Position numbers and translations under genes: made by a program. The notes beneath the pieces are model-generated. The model saw nothing but the letters and a program-made list of their open reading frames with translations. It did no database searches and was not told the DNA's origin. From NCBI GenBank assembly GCA_937930275.1, contig CALGLM010000127.1, positions 1-25,167 of the forward strand: 25,167 nt of DNA, written 5' to 3'. Below, in pieces: positions 9,201-17,170 of the stretch. The stretch comes from an uncultured Ignavibacteria bacterium. Its GTDB lineage: Bacteria; Bacteroidota; Ignavibacteria; Ignavibacteriales; Melioribacteraceae. Each line of letters starts with the position of its first letter. The stretch's first letter is position 1.

Positions 9201-10323
9201 TAGGTTAAAGCAAATATTATTTAACTTTGTTAGTAACGCTATTAAATTTACCGAAAAAGGAGGAGTAACTGTTAATTTTGAAACGGAAGTTATAAGCAAT
9301 ACCGTAATTAACTTGAAGATTTGTGTAATTGATACAGGTATTGGTGTTTCTGAAAATGTTAGGAATAAAATATTTGAAAACTTTTTTCAAAATGACGGGC
9401 ACTCTACAAGAAAATACAGCGGTACGGGTTTAGGACTTTCAATAACTAAAAATTTAACCTATCTGCTAAACGGAGCAATAAGTTTAGAAAGTGAAATTGA
9501 TAAGGGAAGTACTTTTTGCGTAAATTTTAATAATATTAGTTACAAAGAAAAAGCTAAAGATGCCGATCTAAACATTAGTTACAACTTAGATATTGATAGT
9601 ATATCATTTAATAATCGATTAGTGCTTGTTGTTGATGATACCGAAATAAATAGAAAATTAATTAGGGCGTACCTATCGGGTAAGGATTTAAGAATAATAG
9701 AAACAAATAACGGAAGTGATGCTGTAAATTTAATAAAAACTGAAAAACCGGACATCGTTTTTATGGATTTACGCATGCCCGTAATGGATGGGTATGAAGC
9801 ATGTGCCACAATAAAAAAAGAGTCTTTATTAAAACATATTCCAATAATTGCTTTAACTGCCGCCAATATTGAAGAAGATGAACCGTTAATTAAAGAAGCA
9901 GGTTTTGACGGTTATTTAATAAAACCGATTAAAAGAGAAATACTAATTACCGAAATTTATAAATACTTAAATGCTGGCGACACAATATCAGTTAATACAA
10001 TAGTAAAACAACCTGAAGATTTATCCATTGTTGAAGAAGTACTTGACGATTACAAAAAGAAAGAGATAAAAGAGTTTATATTTTTGCTACGAACAAGCTA
10101 TTTACCAAAAGTATCCTATTTACTTAATACAATGGTTATAAATCAAATTGATTTATTTGTGAAAGAAATCTTAGAACTTTCGCAAAAAAATAACGTTATA
10201 TTAATTTATAATTGGGCTAATGAATTGACCAGCTACCTAAATAGTTTTGACTTACCTGCAATAATTAAAACGTTAAATGATTTTGGAAAAGCAATTGATA
10301 ATTTGGAAGAGAAAATAAAGTAA
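6229..10323 (+). CDS. Hybrid sensor histidine kinase with double beta-propeller sensor and receiver
   Basis: This is a 1364-residue membrane sensor kinase. I chose TTG 6229 because it follows GAGG (6220-6223) and opens directly on a signal peptide (MKKLLFVFVFLVVTSVFSQT). A GTG at 6199 is in frame but lies inside the previous gene. Residues ~25-680 hold at least twelve WxGT-type propeller blades (such as LMWFGTDDGLNKF and RLWIGTGGGLNLL), enough for two periplasmic propellers. A Y_Y_Y domain follows (~716-790), then a membrane helix (~799-823), a coiled coil, HisKA with phospho-acceptor His886 (MSHEIRTPMN), and an HATPase domain with boxes near 999 (N), 1035 (DTGIG) and 1064 (SGTGLGLS). A receiver follows with Asp1136/1137, phospho-acceptor Asp1180 and Lys1232. 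The last ~110 residues are helical, without a recognisable HPt histidine. Unlike HTCS regulators, it has no AraC-type DNA-binding domain, so an unlinked partner must carry the output. Confidence 0.92.
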   Translation: MKKLLFVFVFLVVTSVFSQTGIYQNYNVDNGLSQNNVTCILQDKFGLMWFGTDDGLNKFDGYTFFVYRRDGNSKNSLGNNSITSLAEDFYSNIWVGTQNGLYKYVRKKNRFIRIKIPSVISQDNVITKMAISGDELWVGTANSSVHCINVKSNNIITYKTVDEYGGIVVNNYIFAIKVISDQQVWVGTKYTGLNVIYPKNKKITYGKVIDEDSGIPLKMVFVATILKINEKGIIINSDNNLPIIVNPENFKSKILLDRATIDPYRSGYSVCLAKHNENILIGSNASYLISYNLSTKAIKVFIDKFGKVKPFNVYNDIFIDKEDGYWVATSGMGVFYYNPQIKQFSSLNYNETQADGLQFSSIRAIFQNKKDELWIGGYGGLTKLNTKTMKAKRYEQFGVAVKTPNQKFKLIPSGSIYNIIPDKNEPDKYFWVSTEGQGLFKFDYVNENFTVVTYSQKFGVDIEGEWQVFATTFDKNGDLYIGTAAGLAKIYDNLSKSMYFKHNSFDIKSIQPGKIKTLLLDKNNILWVGSDIGGLSYYNAEENKFVKFALDTENSSSLSSARINSIFEDSKGRLWIGTGGGLNLLNRETGTFTVFSTKDGFPNDVVYSILEDDEENLWFSTNLGLTRFNYEKKIVTNFDVNDGLQANEFNKNAAFKGSDGTLYFGGVKGITFFNPKAILPNRTKPNVVLTSFKIFNKPTLTNRDINLINEIKILPEDMVFSFEFAGLSYYQSYKNRYRYRLVGFSNDWIDLGTKRDITFTNLAPDTYYLEIVASNNDGIWNEKPLVIKINVIPPFYKSWWFLTLAILSISGLVIGYVYLKIYENKKQKEKLENLVNQKTTELQLSNTNLLEEINKEKTLIEQLEKAKIEAEKADKAKSLFLANMSHEIRTPMNSVIGFAELLKLNVHDSKLLTYVNSIISSGKILIALIDDILDLSRIESGLLKLHFDYIDINDFINYISNSFDSEAKEKGIYLKINKIGSENILINTDPVRLKQILFNFVSNAIKFTEKGGVTVNFETEVISNTVINLKICVIDTGIGVSENVRNKIFENFFQNDGHSTRKYSGTGLGLSITKNLTYLLNGAISLESEIDKGSTFCVNFNNISYKEKAKDADLNISYNLDIDSISFNNRLVLVVDDTEINRKLIRAYLSGKDLRIIETNNGSDAVNLIKTEKPDIVFMDLRMPVMDGYEACATIKKESLLKHIPIIALTAANIEEDEPLIKEAGFDGYLIKPIKREILITEIYKYLNAGDTISVNTIVKQPEDLSIVEEVLDDYKKKEIKEFIFLLRTSYLPKVSYLLNTMVINQIDLFVKEILELSQKNNVILIYNWANELTSYLNSFDLPAIIKTLNDFGKAIDNLEEKIK

Positions 10324-10571
10324 GCTGATGCGTAATAAAACCGAACAAGCGAAGTTTATTTTAATGCTGCAATTGATAGGAAGGAGCAACTAAAAAGTAA
10401 TATTTTTTTGCGGCAGAATTTCTTTTGATAGTTGCAATTAGATGTACTTAATGCATGGCTTGTATTTTTATATTAAAAATATATAAATAGTGAAGTTAAG
10501 TAGTTTGTTTGTAATGAAAATTATACAAAATTTTGTAAATTTAAAATCTTGTTTAAATATTTTAGGATAAA
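10324..10571. other. Intergenic region before mutS
   Basis: These 248 bases hold no convincing gene. They include an AT-only inverted repeat, TATTTTTA-TAT-TAAAAATA (10463-10481), which could be a weak hairpin, and a 14-bp palindrome nearer mutS. AAGGAG at 10381-10386 looks like a ribosome binding site but no ATG follows at a usable distance. A promoter for the mutS run must lie here, but I cannot place its boxes with confidence. Confidence 0.5.
10524..10537. promoter_or_regulatory. Palindrome upstream of mutS (possible operator)
   Basis: TACAAAATTTTGTA is a perfect 14-bp palindrome ending 34 bp before the mutS start codon, so it would overlap the promoter or early transcript. The size and symmetry fit a dimeric regulator site. 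In DNA this A+T-rich such palindromes also arise by chance, so the call is tentative. Confidence 0.25.
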
Positions 10572-13178
10572 ATGTCCGCAACACCTTTAATGAGTCAGTA
10601 TCATAAGATAAAACTTGATAATCCGGATACAATATTGCTATTCAGGGTAGGGGACTTTTTTGAAACTTTTGATGAAGATGCAAAAATAGCATCCAAAGTT
10701 TTGGGTATAACATTAACAAAACGAGCAAACGGACAGGCCGATAATGTTCCTTTAGCCGGTTTCCCGCATCATGCAATTGATACGTATCTTCCCAAACTTG
10801 TTCGTGCCGGTTATAGAGTTGCAATTTGTGAACAGATGGAAAACCCCAAACTTGCGAAGGGAATAGTTAAACGAGAAGTAGTTGAAGTAGTTACTCCGGG
10901 GGTTACCCTTTCCGATAAATTATTAGACCATAAAAACAATAATTATTTAGCGGCGATTTTTATATTAAGTGATATTGTCGGTATCTCATTTTCGGATATT
11001 TCGACCGGAGAATTTTTTACATACGAAGTTCCTATTTCTGAAATATCGCAACAAATTGGATTAATTAATCCTGCAGAAATTCTTATATCAAAAAAACAAC
11101 GTCCTATAATTGAACCCATAATTAACAAACTAAATATAAAAGCAAGAATAACAAAATTAGACGATTGGCTTTTTACTATAGATTTTACGAGAGAACTTTT
11201 ACTAAACCATTTTGAAACAAAAACCTTAAAAGGATTTGGCATTGAATATTTTGAGAGCGGAATTATTGCCGCAGGTGCAGTTTTAAATTATTTGCGTGAA
11301 ACTCAAAAAACAAGTCTAAGTCATATAACAAAAATAGCTAAGTATAACCCATCTGATTTTATGCTTTTAGATTCCTCAACTAAGAGAAATCTTGAAATTA
11401 CTTACACTATGCAAGAAGGGAACAGAGAAGGTTCGCTTTTTGGTATTTTAGATAAAACAGAAACTCCGATGGGTGCAAGAATGCTGAAACGCTGGATTTC
11501 TGCACCTTTAAAACGCCTTGACTTAATTTTGAAACGACAGGAAGCTGTTAACGAATTGTTTTTTCAAAACAAGATGCGCAAAAACTTGCGAGAAGAAATA
11601 AAAGAAATAGGTGATTTAGAAAGATTAGTATCCAAAGCATGCACGAACAGAATTAACCCTCGCGAGCTGATTGTTCTTAAGCAATCGTTAAAAAAGATTC
11701 CTTTATTAAAACAGCTTTTGGGTATTACTACAATTTTATCGTTAGTAGATATAAGAGAAAAATTAAACCAATTAGATAGTATTGTTGAAAAAATTGAGAT
11801 TGGCATTGATGATAATCCGTCCATTTCTATTTCTGACGGCGAGGTAATACGCTCCGGATATAATAACGAATTAGATGAGTTGCGTGATTTGAAATATAAT
11901 GCAAAAGATAAGTTAGCAAGTTTTCAAAAAGAGGAAAGAGAAAGAACGGGAATTAATTCATTAAAAGTTAGCTATAACAAGGTTTTTGGTTATTATATTG
12001 AAATAAGTAATGCAAACAGAGATAAAGTACCCGAAAATTATATCAGAAAACAAACTTTAGTGAACGGCGAAAGGTATATAACTCCCGAACTAAAAAATTA
12101 TGAAGATAAAATATTAAATGCCGAAGAAAGAATTGCAACTATCGAATTCAATTTATTTAATGAGATACGAAGTTTTGTTGCATCGGAATCGGTTAAAATA
12201 CAAGAAAACGCCCGCTTAATTGCGATGCTTGATTGTTATGTTTCTTTGGCAGATTGTGCCGAACAATATAATTATGTTAAACCTATTGTTGATAATAGTA
12301 GCGTTTTAGAAATTGCAGAGGGAAGACATCCCGTAGTTGAACGCGTGCTCCCTCCGGGAGAAAAATTTTCACCAAACGATTGTAAATTAGATAATGATGA
12401 TACCCAAATAATAATATTAACCGGTCCTAATATGGCAGGTAAGTCAGTCTATTTGCGACAAATTGGCTTAATTGTGCTGCTTGCACAAATCGGCTCGTTT
12501 GTTCCGGCAAAATCTGCTCATATAGGTATGGTTGATAGAATTTACACAAGAGTTGGTGCAAGTGATAATATTTCAGCCGGTGAAAGTACTTTTTTAGTTG
12601 AAATGCAGGAAGCCGCCAACATATTAAATAATGCAACAAATAAAAGTTTAATATTATTAGACGAAATAGGGCGGGGGACTTCCACTTTTGACGGAATATC
12701 TATTGCTTGGTCTATTACGGAATATTTACATGAAACCAAACATATTGCGGCAAAAACATTATTTGCAACTCATTACCATGAACTAAACGAAATGGCAAAT
12801 ATGTTTTCGCGAATTAAAAATTTTAAAGTTGAAGTTCGCGAATATGGTAAAAAAGTGATATTTTTGCATAAAGTTACACCCGGAGGTGCCGACCATAGTT
12901 ACGGAATTCAAGTTGCCCATATGGCCGGTTTACCAAGTGCGGTTACCGATAGAGCAAAAGAAATTTTAATTAATTTGGAAAATAAAGAACTTACTCCGGT
13001 TGAAGTTAAAAAAGTCAAACTTGGCAAATTAAAAGATAATAGTGAATATTATCTAAATTTATTTGAGTTATGTGACGAAGAATTGAGAACGGAAATTTCC
13101 AATATTCCGATAGATAATTTAACTCCAATTGAAGCATTAAATAAATTAAATGAGCTTAAAAAGAAAATTGAAAAATAA
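10572..13178 (+). CDS. mutS: DNA mismatch repair protein MutS
   Basis: MutS recognises mismatches and small loops and recruits MutL using ATP. At 868 residues it is a full-length MutS1. The mismatch-reading Phe-x-Glu is F29-F30-E31 in VGDFFETFDEDAK. The lever/clamp region (~270-560) includes the clamp segment with FGYYIEISNAN. The ATPase has Walker A GPNMAGKS at 618-625 and Walker B LILLDEIGRGTSTFDG with Asp697-Glu698. TLFATHYHEL (the H-loop) follows, then the C-terminal dimerisation helix-turn-helix (GIQVAHMAGLPSAVTDRAKEIL). ATG 10572 follows AGGA by 5 nt. It is the first gene of a four-gene plus-strand group, and no mutL is in the window. The last codons overlap the next gene by up to 29 nt. 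Confidence 0.98.
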   Translation: MSATPLMSQYHKIKLDNPDTILLFRVGDFFETFDEDAKIASKVLGITLTKRANGQADNVPLAGFPHHAIDTYLPKLVRAGYRVAICEQMENPKLAKGIVKREVVEVVTPGVTLSDKLLDHKNNNYLAAIFILSDIVGISFSDISTGEFFTYEVPISEISQQIGLINPAEILISKKQRPIIEPIINKLNIKARITKLDDWLFTIDFTRELLLNHFETKTLKGFGIEYFESGIIAAGAVLNYLRETQKTSLSHITKIAKYNPSDFMLLDSSTKRNLEITYTMQEGNREGSLFGILDKTETPMGARMLKRWISAPLKRLDLILKRQEAVNELFFQNKMRKNLREEIKEIGDLERLVSKACTNRINPRELIVLKQSLKKIPLLKQLLGITTILSLVDIREKLNQLDSIVEKIEIGIDDNPSISISDGEVIRSGYNNELDELRDLKYNAKDKLASFQKEERERTGINSLKVSYNKVFGYYIEISNANRDKVPENYIRKQTLVNGERYITPELKNYEDKILNAEERIATIEFNLFNEIRSFVASESVKIQENARLIAMLDCYVSLADCAEQYNYVKPIVDNSSVLEIAEGRHPVVERVLPPGEKFSPNDCKLDNDDTQIIILTGPNMAGKSVYLRQIGLIVLLAQIGSFVPAKSAHIGMVDRIYTRVGASDNISAGESTFLVEMQEAANILNNATNKSLILLDEIGRGTSTFDGISIAWSITEYLHETKHIAAKTLFATHYHELNEMANMFSRIKNFKVEVREYGKKVIFLHKVTPGGADHSYGIQVAHMAGLPSAVTDRAKEILINLENKELTPVEVKKVKLGKLKDNSEYYLNLFELCDEELRTEISNIPIDNLTPIEALNKLNELKKKIEK

Positions 13179-13818
13179 GTGGTTTATTGCAATTGCTTTT
13201 GGCGCTGTAATAATATTTTTAGTAATTTGGGAAATAAAATCTTTTACCGAAAAAAGTTTACCCGAAGAAGAAAATTATAAACGAGCGATAGAATTCTTTA
13301 GAAAGGATAAAGAAGAAGAAATAAAAGCTATATTAGGAAAAATAAATCAAAATGCTGAAAATGGTTTCCCGATATCGGGTGAGGTGAAAGAATTTAGAGA
13401 ATCTTATTATTTCCCGATAAGCAAAAAATTTGTTTTTAAATCCAAGCTTTATTTGTATGAAGAAAAGCAAAATAAAACGTTTAGATTAACAAACGGAAAA
13501 TTAAGTAATTATGTTTGTATCGGATACTTTAAAATTATTTTCAATAATAAAGAATATAATCTCTCATGTCTTTTATATAGAGGAAAAGATTCCTTTATTG
13601 CATTCAGAGACTTAACCAACGGGAAAACAACACCAAAGAGCGGGAGATACATAAAAATTAATATAACGGATGATCCTGATTTGATCTATAACATAGATTT
13701 TAATTTAGCTTTTTTCTTTGATAAGTTAAACTTTGGAAACGAGAGTATCGAGATTGTAAATGATAATATATTAGATTTTGCCGTTAATGCAGGCGAAAGA
13801 TTAAAAATACAGGAGTAA
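13150..13818 (+). CDS. Membrane-anchored, divergent DUF1684-like protein
   Basis: The 222-residue protein has a basic N-terminus and a single membrane helix (residues ~11-28, WFIAIAFGAVIIFLVIWEI), so it is probably anchored with its C-terminus outside the cytoplasm. Residues ~80-222 follow the DUF1684 pattern: YYFPISKKFVFKSKLYLY, a fold-core strand IGYFKIIFNNKEYNLSCLLY, FIAFRDLTNGKTTPKSGRYIKI, IDFNLAFFF and a terminal AVNAGERL. The family's usual cysteine-proline motif after DFN (CPxPP) is missing, so any activity depending on it is likely lost. The function of DUF1684 is unknown. ATG 13150 lies inside mutS; a TTG at 13168 is an alternative. It is followed by aroF after 3 nt, so it is probably co-transcribed with mutS and the aromatic genes. 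Confidence 0.7.
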   Translation: MSLKRKLKNKWFIAIAFGAVIIFLVIWEIKSFTEKSLPEEENYKRAIEFFRKDKEEEIKAILGKINQNAENGFPISGEVKEFRESYYFPISKKFVFKSKLYLYEEKQNKTFRLTNGKLSNYVCIGYFKIIFNNKEYNLSCLLYRGKDSFIAFRDLTNGKTTPKSGRYIKINITDDPDLIYNIDFNLAFFFDKLNFGNESIEIVNDNILDFAVNAGERLKIQE

Positions 13819-13821
13819 ATA

Positions 13822-14835
13822 GTGGTTGTTATTTTAGAGAACAATGTTTCGGAACAGCAATTAAATGTTATTGTTGAAAAATTAAAAAGCTTTGGATTTG
13901 ATATCCATTTAAGTAAAGGTGTGCAAAGAACAATTATTGGTGCAATTGGGGTTAAACCGGATTTTGACACCCGTAAAGTCAAAATTATTGACGGTGTGGC
14001 AGATGTATATAGAATTACCGATCCCTTTAAATTAGCAGGAAGAAGTTTTAAAGAAGAAAATACTATAATAAAAATAAAAGATGTGGAAATAGGGGGGAAT
14101 AAAATTGTGATGATGGCTGGACCTTGCTCAGTTGAAAGTGAGGAGCAGGTTTTTAAATTAGCTGAAGTTGTTGCAAAATCAGGTGCAAAAATATTACGTG
14201 GAGGAGCGTTTAAACCAAGATCATCGCCTTATGCTTTCCAAGGATTGGGAGAAGTTGGTTTGAAACTTTTACGACAAGCTGCCGATAAATACGAGTTACT
14301 TGTTATTACCGAAGTAATGAATTCCGGACAGATTGATTTGATAGGCAAATATACAGATATCTTTCAGGTTGGCGCGCGTAATATGCAAAACTTTGATTTA
14401 CTAAAAGATTTAGGTAAAACAAATATACCTGTTATGCTAAAACGTGGCTTATCTGCAACCATAGAGGAGTGGTTAATGTCTGCGGAATACATATTAGCAA
14501 ACGGCAACAAAGATGTTTGCTTATGTGAACGAGGAATAAGAACTTTTGAGAAATATACAAGAAATACTTTTGATATAAGTGCAATTCCTGTAGTACACAA
14601 AAAAAGTCATTTACCTGTTATTGCCGACCCAAGTCATGCAACAGGTTTACGTGCACAAGTTCCTCCTATGGCACGTGCAGCTGTGGCAGCAGGTGCAGAC
14701 GGTTTAATGATTGAAATACACCATGATCCGGATAATGCTTTATCTGACGGACCACAAGCTTTAGTTCCGGATTGCTACTTAAGTTTGATGGAAGAATTAA
14801 GAACCATTGCAAAAGCAATAGGACGAGATTTATAA
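13822..14835 (+). CDS. aroF: 3-deoxy-7-phosphoheptulonate (DAHP) synthase, type I-beta with N-terminal regulatory domain
   Basis: This enzyme condenses phosphoenolpyruvate and erythrose-4-phosphate, the first step of the shikimate pathway. The 337-residue layout closely matches Thermotoga maritima DAHP synthase: an N-terminal ferredoxin-like (ACT-like) regulatory domain (residues 1-~70, MVVILENNVSEQQLN...) and a TIM barrel. The metal ligands fall at the same positions as known there: Cys102 (AGPCSVES), His272 (DPSHATG), Glu298 (MIEIHHDP) and Asp309 (LSDGPQ). RGGAFKPRSSPYAFQG (127-141) binds phosphoenolpyruvate. By analogy it is likely inhibited by tyrosine or phenylalanine through the N-terminal domain. 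It starts with GTG, chosen because AGGAG (13811-13815) lies just upstream. The prephenate dehydrogenase gene begins 1 nt after its stop. Confidence 0.96.
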   Translation: MVVILENNVSEQQLNVIVEKLKSFGFDIHLSKGVQRTIIGAIGVKPDFDTRKVKIIDGVADVYRITDPFKLAGRSFKEENTIIKIKDVEIGGNKIVMMAGPCSVESEEQVFKLAEVVAKSGAKILRGGAFKPRSSPYAFQGLGEVGLKLLRQAADKYELLVITEVMNSGQIDLIGKYTDIFQVGARNMQNFDLLKDLGKTNIPVMLKRGLSATIEEWLMSAEYILANGNKDVCLCERGIRTFEKYTRNTFDISAIPVVHKKSHLPVIADPSHATGLRAQVPPMARAAVAAGADGLMIEIHHDPDNALSDGPQALVPDCYLSLMEELRTIAKAIGRDL

Positions 14836-14836
14836 A

Positions 14837-15898
14837 ATGCCCTTTAATGAAATTGCGATATTAGGGTTAGGCTTAATTGGTGCTTCTTTAGCTAAGGCAA
14901 TTAAAGCTGCCTTCCCTAATATAATTATTGCCGGATTTGATTTAAATCAGACTCTCGAAAAAGCGGTTAATTATAAAATTATTGATAGGAAATTAGAAAG
15001 TATCGAAGACTCGCTGCATAGCGAATTGATAATTTTATGTTTACCTGTCAGCTTGTCTGTTACTGCATTTGAAAATTTAATTCCAAAACTTTCCGATAAA
15101 CAAATTATTTCGGATGTTTGCAGCGTTAAAGGAGTATTTCAAGAAATTTGGGAAAAACGCGGTAAAAAGGGAGTTTATATAGGAGGGCATCCAATGACCG
15201 GTAAAGAGAAAGGAGGAATTGAGAATAGTGACCCCTTGTTGTTTGAAAACTCTGTTTATATTATTACCGAAGAAAATAAACGAGTTTTTGAGTTATTAAG
15301 TAAAATTGGTGCACGCATTGCAGTATTAAATCCTTTTTTACATGATAAAGTGGTTTCTGTAGTTAGCCATCTCCCTCAAATTCTTTCGGTAAATCTTGTA
15401 AATTTTGCCGCAAACTGTAAAGATAATGTCAATTTTATTGATTTTGCTGCAGGCGGATTTAGAGATATGACAAGAATTGCATCAAGTGATTATAAAATTT
15501 GGGAATCGATTGTTGCTAACAACAGAGAGAATATTGCTAAGACAATAGATCTATTCATAGAGAGTTTAAATGATATTAAGGATGCAGTTATCAATAACAA
15601 TCACGATTATTTGAATACTTCGTTTATTGAAGCAAGAAAACATAGAGACGAAATACCCAAAACATCAAAAGGGTTTTTGATTCCTTTGCACGAAATATAT
15701 GTTTTTGTTAAAGATGAGCCCGGTGTAGTTAGTAAAATTTCAACAACTCTTTTTTCAAACGGAATTAATATTAAAGATATAGAGCTGCTAAAAATAAGAG
15801 AAGGAGCCGGAGGAACTTTTAGATTATCGTTTGAAAGTGAGACTGATGCTTTAAAGGCACAAGAGCTAATGAGCCAAATAGGATATAATACTAAATAA
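14837..15898 (+). CDS. tyrA: Prephenate dehydrogenase with C-terminal ACT domain
   Basis: TyrA oxidises prephenate to 4-hydroxyphenylpyruvate with NAD(P), the tyrosine branch. The Rossmann motif GLGLIG is at residues 10-15. The substrate and active-site stretches are GGHPMTGKEKGGI (His118), VVSHLPQIL (His178) and GGFRDMTRIAS (Arg209). A C-terminal ACT domain (~284-353, IYVFVKDEPGVVSKISTTL) suggests feedback control by tyrosine. At 353 residues it is complete. It follows aroF with 1 nt between, so the two enzymes are made together. Its stop (15896-15898) and the stop of the opposite radical SAM gene (15900-15902) are separated by one base, with no room for a separate terminator. Confidence 0.95.
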   Translation: MPFNEIAILGLGLIGASLAKAIKAAFPNIIIAGFDLNQTLEKAVNYKIIDRKLESIEDSLHSELIILCLPVSLSVTAFENLIPKLSDKQIISDVCSVKGVFQEIWEKRGKKGVYIGGHPMTGKEKGGIENSDPLLFENSVYIITEENKRVFELLSKIGARIAVLNPFLHDKVVSVVSHLPQILSVNLVNFAANCKDNVNFIDFAAGGFRDMTRIASSDYKIWESIVANNRENIAKTIDLFIESLNDIKDAVINNNHDYLNTSFIEARKHRDEIPKTSKGFLIPLHEIYVFVKDEPGVVSKISTTLFSNGINIKDIELLKIREGAGGTFRLSFESETDALKAQELMSQIGYNTK

Positions 15899-15899
15899 A

Positions 15900-16880
15900 T
15901 TATCTTTTTTCAAACGGATGAATATCGCTATTAAAATCGGGTCTATAATAATCGGGGGCTTCCATTCCCTGTAAAAAACCGTTTATAAAACCGAGTTTTA
16001 TAAGTTCGTCTTCAACTTTTTGATATTCTCTGTAATTTAATTTTCGAGATAGTAGAGGGATATTATCAGCTTTGTTTGCGGGATAATACTGCGACATCAG
16101 GCTAATAAAAACTGATGTGCCTAAATTAGCTTTTATCCAGCGCAAAGTGTCTATTGTTTCGCTTATATCATTTGGCAGGACTAAAAGACGTATTATTAAA
16201 CCACTTTTAGCAATACCGTTTTCATCAGTTACTAAATCACCTACTTGCTTATACATTTCTGTAATAGCAAGTCTTGAACTTGAAACATAGTTTTTGGCGG
16301 CAGAATATTTACGTGCATAAGTATCCGAAGCGTACTTAATATCAGGTAAATAGATATCTATAATTCCGTCTAAATACTTAATTGAATTAATGCTATCGTA
16401 ACCGTTGGAATTATAAACAAGAGGAATATTTAAACCTTTATCTGCAGCAAAATATATTGCTTCCGTTATTTGAGCTACATAGTGTGAAGGAGAAACAAAA
16501 TTTATATTATGAACTTTATAGCTCTGAAGTTTTATCATTATTTCGGCTAACTGCTCTGCAGAATACTCCGAAAAACCGCTTAAATCTTTATTTTGGCTTA
16601 TTTGATGATTTTGGCAATAAACACAATGTAAATTGCAGTTAGCAAAAAATATTGTCCCGCTTCCGTTAGTACCGGAAATAGGCGGTTCTTCGCCATGGTG
16701 ATCGCAATAGCTTGCAATTAAAATTTTATCGGTTGTTTTGCAAAATCCGAGATTTCCGTCAACTCTGTTTGTATTACAGTTGTGAGGGCATAAATTACAA
16801 CTTGTTAGTTTACTTTTTAAGGTTTTTGATGTTTGGTAAAGGATTCCGGACTTGTATAGATCGGTATAACGAAATTTCAT
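15900..16880 (-). CDS. Radical SAM protein, PflA/PflX-like (COG1313 type)
   Basis: The 326-residue protein has the radical SAM iron-sulphur motif CNLHCVYC (Cys82, Cys86, Cys89), preceded by SGTIFFA. A second N-terminal cysteine cluster (Cys28, Cys31, Cys35, Cys47 in CNLCPHNC and GFCKT) probably holds a further metal or cluster. This pair of clusters is typical of the 'putative pyruvate formate-lyase activating enzyme' group. No glycyl-radical enzyme is in the window, so the substrate is unknown. Later conserved pieces include NFVSPSHYVAQI, YNSNGYDS and DIYLPDIKY, as in that group. The gene is complete and lies tail-to-tail with tyrA. Upstream, at 16881-16992, is the A+T-rich region that should hold its promoter. 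Confidence 0.88.
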   Translation of the reverse strand: MKFRYTDLYKSGILYQTSKTLKSKLTSCNLCPHNCNTNRVDGNLGFCKTTDKILIASYCDHHGEEPPISGTNGSGTIFFANCNLHCVYCQNHQISQNKDLSGFSEYSAEQLAEIMIKLQSYKVHNINFVSPSHYVAQITEAIYFAADKGLNIPLVYNSNGYDSINSIKYLDGIIDIYLPDIKYASDTYARKYSAAKNYVSSSRLAITEMYKQVGDLVTDENGIAKSGLIIRLLVLPNDISETIDTLRWIKANLGTSVFISLMSQYYPANKADNIPLLSRKLNYREYQKVEDELIKLGFINGFLQGMEAPDYYRPDFNSDIHPFEKR

Positions 16881-16992
16881 AACTTAACTTTCTTTAAAAT
16901 ATATTAGACTAACAAAATTATAATTTTTAGAACTAACACTAAAAAATACGGGGAATTAAAAATACAACAATTATAATAAATAGGTAAAAAAT

Positions 16993-17044
16993 GTACTTTA
17001 TTAAAGTACTTCATCCCCTTTAATTAATTTTTTAAAGGGGATGA
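16993..17044 (-). terminator. Double-hairpin terminator after transketolase
   Basis: Two inverted repeats lie back to back. The larger is a perfect 13-bp stem, TCATCCCCTTTAA (17011-17023) with TTAAAGGGGATGA (17032-17044), closing an 8-nt loop. One base further is the near-palindrome GTACTTTA-T-TAAAGTAC (16993-17009). Read on the minus strand, the second hairpin is followed at once by A and six T (16991-16986), as in an intrinsic terminator. The pair sits 126 nt past the transketolase stop and 112 nt before the radical SAM start, so it should separate these two minus-strand units. The plus-strand reading has no T-run after the stem. Confidence 0.65.
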
Positions 17045-17170
17045 AAATAGTTACATCTTATAACGTCATATTATATTTCACTTTTAATACTTAATATTAA
17101 ATCAGTTACTTAGTATAAATAAAACTTTACTTTTTTCAATAATTCATAAGTACAAAAGAACTCTTTTAGA

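Noticed and set aside
8115..9866. Minus-strand ORFs of 61-95 codons inside the hybrid kinase
   Set aside because: They are antisense shadows caused by low-stop reverse frames of the A+T-rich gene, with no start signals or family features.
4221..10323. Polysaccharide utilisation locus
   Set aside because: No SusC/SusD pair, TonB receptor or clear carbohydrate-active enzyme set is present, and the kinase has no AraC output domain.
10463..10481. Intrinsic terminator after the hybrid kinase
   Set aside because: The inverted repeat is all A and T, with a 3-nt loop and no clear T-run after it, so it would be too weak.
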